From the NCBI RefSeq assembly GCF_002019605.1, contig NZ_KV917368.1, positions 1,384,055 to 1,448,054 on the forward strand: a stretch of DNA of 64,000 nt. Direction: 5' to 3'. A model generated the notes under the pieces. That model saw only the letters and a list, made by a program, of their open reading frames with translations, was not told where the DNA came from and did not search any database. Numbering within the stretch: the stretch's first letter is position 1; each line of letters begins with the position of its first letter. This document shows, in pieces, positions 60,822 to 64,000 of the stretch. Source of the stretch: Alkalihalobacterium alkalinitrilicum. Its GTDB lineage: Bacteria; Bacillota; Bacilli; Bacillales; Bacillaceae_F. The translations under genes were made by a program, and so were the position numbers.

Positions 60822-61550
60822 TCATACCGTATCACTGGAACATTCAGTAATAAAGGCCTTGAATAATTGAACCATGCTTGGATCTTCACTTGCCATTTCC
60901 TCTGGATGCCATTGTATACCAACCATAAAGGATACTCCAATACCCTCAATTGCTTCTATTACGCCATCAGGCGCCCGAGCGACAGTTTTAAAATTAGGAG
61001 CTAACTTATCAATTGCCTGATGATGCATACTATTTACACGGATATTTAAGCTTCTAATGACCCGATACAACCAACTATCCTCGAAAATCTCAATATGATG
61101 GGTAGCCTCAGATCGTTCTGCTTGCTGAAAGTGTTTAATCGCTTGATTATTATTCACTTCGATATCTTGAAATAATGTTCCTCCTAAAGCAACATTTAAA
61201 ATAGATATACCCCTACAAATAGCTAGAATAGGTTTCTGCCTACTGTAAGCCTGTTTTACAAGTTCAATTTCCATTTTGTCACGTTTAGTAAACGTTTTTT
61301 GTAAAGTTGGATGAGGGTCCGAACCAAAATGGTAAGGGTCTACATCTTCACCACTACTTAAAATAAAACCATCACAGCTGGAAACCCACTCGCCTACTAT
61401 CTCTTTTGGGCCAATTGGAAGAACAATAGGTACCCCTCCTGCATGTAAAACTGATTGAATATATTTCTCATGGACATGGACAGACCGAATATTATTGTGA
61501 TTTTCAATGGTACTTGTAATACCAATAACAGGCTTGCTTGGAGAAAGCAC
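60822..61550 (-). CDS. Class-I glutamine amidotransferase / peptidase C26
   Basis: A 242-residue hydrolase of the gamma-glutamyl-GABA hydrolase (PuuD-like) family. The nucleophile Cys is in PILAICRGISILNVALGG (about residue 113), and the His-Glu pair is in MVGIQWHPEEM near 219; SSGEDVDPYHFG is the substrate-side motif. It probably hydrolyses gamma-glutamyl amides of polyamine or GABA breakdown. No puu genes are nearby. Start at 61550 is preceded by AGGAGATGATT. It neighbours the group II intron and is on the same strand as it. Confidence 0.85.
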   Translation of the reverse strand: MLSPSKPVIGITSTIENHNNIRSVHVHEKYIQSVLHAGGVPIVLPIGPKEIVGEWVSSCDGFILSSGEDVDPYHFGSDPHPTLQKTFTKRDKMEIELVKQAYSRQKPILAICRGISILNVALGGTLFQDIEVNNNQAIKHFQQAERSEATHHIEIFEDSWLYRVIRSLNIRVNSMHHQAIDKLAPNFKTVARAPDGVIEAIEGIGVSFMVGIQWHPEEMASEDPSMVQLFKAFITECSSDTV

Positions 61551-61714
61551 GCTAAATCATCTCCTCAAGTTAGTCTCATTTCTTTCAATGCTGTTCCAAA
61601 ATATTCTTATCGAATGATCGTACAAAAATACATACTATCAAATTCAGCTGTGAGGATGCTAAGCGATCACGACAACAACTTTTTAGTTAGTTTTCAAAAT
61701 AAATACCTGATCCA

Positions 61715-63534
61715 AATCGAGTAGAGGGAAAATAAGTTAACCTATTTTCGCCCCTCTCACAGCACCGTACATACGGGTCTCGTATACGGCGTTTCAATTT
61801 ATATTACAGTGTGTACTTTTAAGTAACGTTCTAAAGCAGAGGGTACTCCCCTTTGTTTTAGTCTTTTGTTTGAGATTGCTTTTTGAACAACTTTCGATAA
61901 TCCGATATACCGATAACCTTTCCGGCAGAACGTTAATCCTTTCGCTTCTTCTTCAGGTATCCCTAATTGAGTTAGCGACTTGATTTGTTTTTTCGCTACC
62001 TTCCATTGTTTCCAGATGATTACCCTTAATCTTGAGCGTAATTTCTTATCTATTCGACTCATTGCTGTTTTCATATTTGCGATTCTAAAGTAATTCACCC
62101 ATCCGAATATGACTTGTTTCAGTTTCAGTATTCGGTAGTCTAACGGAACACTCCAATTTCGCTTTGTCAATTGTCGAAGCTTCCTTTGAAATTTCTGTAC
62201 TGAAATTGGATGAGGCCGCACTTGATATCTCTTGTTATTAGGATCATAATAATACCCAAATCCCAAGAATTTTAACTCTTTTGGGCGAGAAACTTTACTC
62301 TTTTCGGCATTTACTATCAATCCTAATTTCTCTTCTATAAATCTCACGATTGATTTCATCACTCTGTCAGCGGCTTTTTCGCTTTTCACAAAGATGAGTG
62401 CGTCATCAGCGTATCTTATGAATCGTAATCCTCTACTTTCTAATTCCTTATCGAGTTCATTCAACATAATATTACTCAATAATGGACTGAGGTTACCTCC
62501 TTGCGGAGTCCCGATTGGTGTTTCTTCATATTTCCCATTCACCATGACCCCACTAACAAGATATTTTCTTATTAGAGAGATAACGTCTCCATCATCTATT
62601 GTGTTGGCAATAATTCGCATGAGTTTATCGTGGTGGACTGTATCGAAGAATCTTTCAAGGTCAATGTCCACTATCCAATCGTGTCCATCATTCAGATATT
62701 CCAAGCTTTTTATAATTGCCATCTCACAACTTCTTTTTGGTCTAAAGCCGTAACTGAATTCACTGAACTGCTTTTCGAATATCGGACTAAGTACTTGGTG
62801 AATTGCTTGTTGAACTACCCTATCCACTACTGTTGGTATTCCCAATTTGCGCATCTTTCCATTTTCTTTTGGGATCTCCACTCTTAAGGCAGCTTGTGGT
62901 TGGTATTTTCTTGTTCTGATGCGCTGGCGCAGTTCATCCTTGTTCTCTTTCAGATATTGTTTTAGTTCGTCGACTGTTACTCCGTCGACCCCACTTGCAC
63001 CCTTATTTCTATAAACACGCAGGTAAGCTTCGTTCATGTTTTGATTACTTAAAATCTGCTCTAAAAGCTTCACACTCGTTTCTCCTCTCCTCTCACGTAG
63101 TAAGTGATAGCTCCATTTTGGCTATCCTTTGAGATACGCTCATTCTTTCACCATTAACACATTCGGAGTTCGTCACTTACGCATTCGTGGCGTTGAAACA
63201 CTATAAATTGTTCAGCCCTTCATGAGATTACTCATTACTATGGCTTCTGCTGACTTCTTGCGGTTAACCTTTTTCGACTGTACATATGTACATTCGCAAG
63301 ATCTCCCAGGGTAAGACAGCTATCTTTCCTCTTTTACTCGCCTGATTTACTTAATAAAGTTACGCACATCTTTTGGACTTTGGCTTGTATTGGAGCCTCA
63401 TCCCTTTATCAAGCCTTAGTATCAGATTTCTGTTCGTCGAGCCAAGATTTTATTCCACGCTTCCTTAGTGGTTGGTCGATGTGTACCCCCACAGTGGACT
63501 TTCACCACCTAGATAGTTGCCATGCCTGGCACAC
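61715..63534 (-). mobile_element. Group II intron, IIC-like, about 1.82 kb
   Basis: On the minus strand the intron begins GTGTGCCAGGCATGGCAAC at 63534. Domain V is at about 61745-61795, with CGCCGTATACGAGACCCGTA and GTACGG; domain VI is a clean hairpin AGAGGG...AAAATA / TATTTT...CCCTCT (61723-61755), and the 3' end is likely ...CTACTCGAT at 61715. It contains an intact RT gene. It is inserted immediately after a terminator hairpin, the known preference of IIC introns. Confidence 0.85.
61799..63073 (-). CDS. ltrA: Group II intron reverse transcriptase/maturase
   Basis: A 424-residue intron-encoded protein. RT motifs are present in order: NKGASGVDGVTVDEL, RKYQPQAALRVEIPK, FSYGFRPKRSC, WIVDIDLERFFDTV, GTPQGGNLSPLLSN, RYADDALIFV (catalytic YADD, about residue 220), and KLKFLGFGYY. 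A maturase domain follows (WVNYFRIANMKTAMSRID), but no HNH endonuclease. This size and lack of endonuclease are typical of class C introns. The gene is uninterrupted, so the intron may be mobile. The remaining 460 bases upstream are intron RNA. Confidence 0.94.
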   Translation of the reverse strand: MKLLEQILSNQNMNEAYLRVYRNKGASGVDGVTVDELKQYLKENKDELRQRIRTRKYQPQAALRVEIPKENGKMRKLGIPTVVDRVVQQAIHQVLSPIFEKQFSEFSYGFRPKRSCEMAIIKSLEYLNDGHDWIVDIDLERFFDTVHHDKLMRIIANTIDDGDVISLIRKYLVSGVMVNGKYEETPIGTPQGGNLSPLLSNIMLNELDKELESRGLRFIRYADDALIFVKSEKAADRVMKSIVRFIEEKLGLIVNAEKSKVSRPKELKFLGFGYYYDPNNKRYQVRPHPISVQKFQRKLRQLTKRNWSVPLDYRILKLKQVIFGWVNYFRIANMKTAMSRIDKKLRSRLRVIIWKQWKVAKKQIKSLTQLGIPEEEAKGLTFCRKGYRYIGLSKVVQKAISNKRLKQRGVPSALERYLKVHTVI

Positions 63535-63539
63535 ATTAA

Positions 63540-63563
63540 AAAGGTGGAGTCTTCTCCACCTTT
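63540..63563 (-). terminator. Terminator carrying the intron insertion site
   Basis: On the minus strand AAAGGTGGAG (63554-63563 complement) pairs with CTCCACCTTT over a 4-base loop and continues TTTTTAAT, after which the intron begins. It ends the acyl-CoA-dehydrogenase-like gene. Confidence 0.85.
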
Positions 63564-63631
63564 AAAAAAAATGCCCTGCTATCTGTAGTGATTATATGAG
63601 GTAACTATTTTCTTTTTTTCGATAATATTAG

Positions 63632-64000
63632 TTACATAGATTTCTGACTAAAATTAACAAGTGATTCAAACACTTCATCTGAAATACTTTCGTTTGATAG
63701 AATTCCTCTATCAGCAGAACGATCAAAGGTGGAACGGATCCACTGTTCGACAGCCAGCATCCTTCGGCCGTCACCTTTATTTTCTATATCATACTGCGCT
63801 TCTTCTAACAAATGAACTGCAGCAAATACGTCATACATAAAATCTGCTAATTTCTTCGCTAAAGCCGTTTGAGTATAAGCATCTTGACTCAACGTGTGCT
63901 TGATTAACTCTGCCACACGGTCTACTTCTTGTTGAAGACTATCCTTATAGTTGGTTAGCGCAGAATGATTAATTCCTCCAAGTGTTTCACGTAAATCATT
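63632..64000 (-). CDS. C-terminal part of a probable acyl-CoA dehydrogenase (partial)
   Basis: The reading frame is open to the window edge, so only the last 122 residues are seen. They are helical: NDLRETLGGINHSALTNYKD, then KKLADFMYDVFAAVHLLEEA and GDGRRMLAVEQWIRSTFDRS. This fits the extra C-terminal helical domain of long FadE-type acyl-CoA dehydrogenases in Bacillus, which follow the flavin domain. The assignment is tentative because the catalytic part lies outside. Gene followed by the terminator at 63540. Confidence 0.45.
   Translation of the reverse strand, partial: NDLRETLGGINHSALTNYKDSLQQEVDRVAELIKHTLSQDAYTQTALAKKLADFMYDVFAAVHLLEEAQYDIENKGDGRRMLAVEQWIRSTFDRSADRGILSNESISDEVFESLVNFSQKSM

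Noticed and set aside
61455-61724. 89-codon plus-strand ORF between the amidotransferase and the intron
   Set aside because: It is antisense to the amidotransferase N-terminus and the intron 3' end, without ribosome site.

Overview
The window is low-GC Firmicutes DNA from an endospore-forming member of the Bacillaceae. The support is a three-gene GerA-type germinant receptor operon with a CLC_0170-type gene, spore-associated small families (DUF3231, CBO0543), Gram-positive coproporphyrinogen oxidase, a caa3-oxidase CtaG factor, strong GGAGG-type ribosome sites, and homologues of Bacillus yeaC/yeaD and FadE. Genus and species cannot be fixed from the sequence alone.

Layout. 0-3.2 kb: an IS3 transposase tail, cgoX, then remnants of isochorismatase, HpaB-type and TetR genes. 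3.3-7.3 kb: an LD-carboxypeptidase, two DUF2382 stress-type paralogues, CBO0543 and DUF3231 proteins. 7.3-8.7 kb: a complete IS4-family element with 9-bp target duplications. 8.9-13.9 kb: DUF2243-CtaG pair, an unidentified glycine-rich membrane protein, a tandem AbrB protein, and a two-component system whose kinase has a damaged N-terminus. 13.9-20.9 kb: a dead endonuclease I gene, DUF1801, an isocitrate-lyase/PEP-mutase family enzyme, cardiolipin synthase, and a CHASE hybrid histidine kinase relic split by a second IS4-type element. 21-29 kb: the ger operon, ABC-transporter relics, HAD phosphatase and acyl-CoA thioesterase. 29-37.6 kb: threonine aldolase, 2-hydroxyacid dehydrogenase, a MoxR-DUF58-DUF4129 operon and a PLD protein. 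37.8-44.5 kb: a two-component system beside a lipoprotein-RND efflux operon. 45-47.3 kb: a membrane acyltransferase and a serine hydrolase. 47.4-55.7 kb: a catabolic cluster (two acyl-CoA ligases, two SDRs, epimerase, sodium:solute symporter with a small accessory protein). 55.9-64 kb: Nnr, MBL hydrolase, NUDIX, GGCT-like protein, class-I glutamine amidotransferase, a group II (IIC-like) intron and the end of an acyl-CoA-dehydrogenase-like gene.

Two things stand out. First, at least eight full or partial copies of one ~190-nt intergenic repeat with four predicted hairpins lie along the window, all in the same orientation; stems show paired substitutions, and truncated copies break between hairpins. 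Second, the symporter operon is preceded by an almost perfect sigma-54 (SigL) -24/-12 promoter with a 9+9 inverted repeat about 109 bp upstream of the expected start, where an enhancer-binding protein would be expected to act.

Gene decay is heavy: about nine pseudogenes or remnants. Single frameshifts (such as the SDR at 49.3 kb) could be assembly errors, but those with several independent lesions cannot all be.
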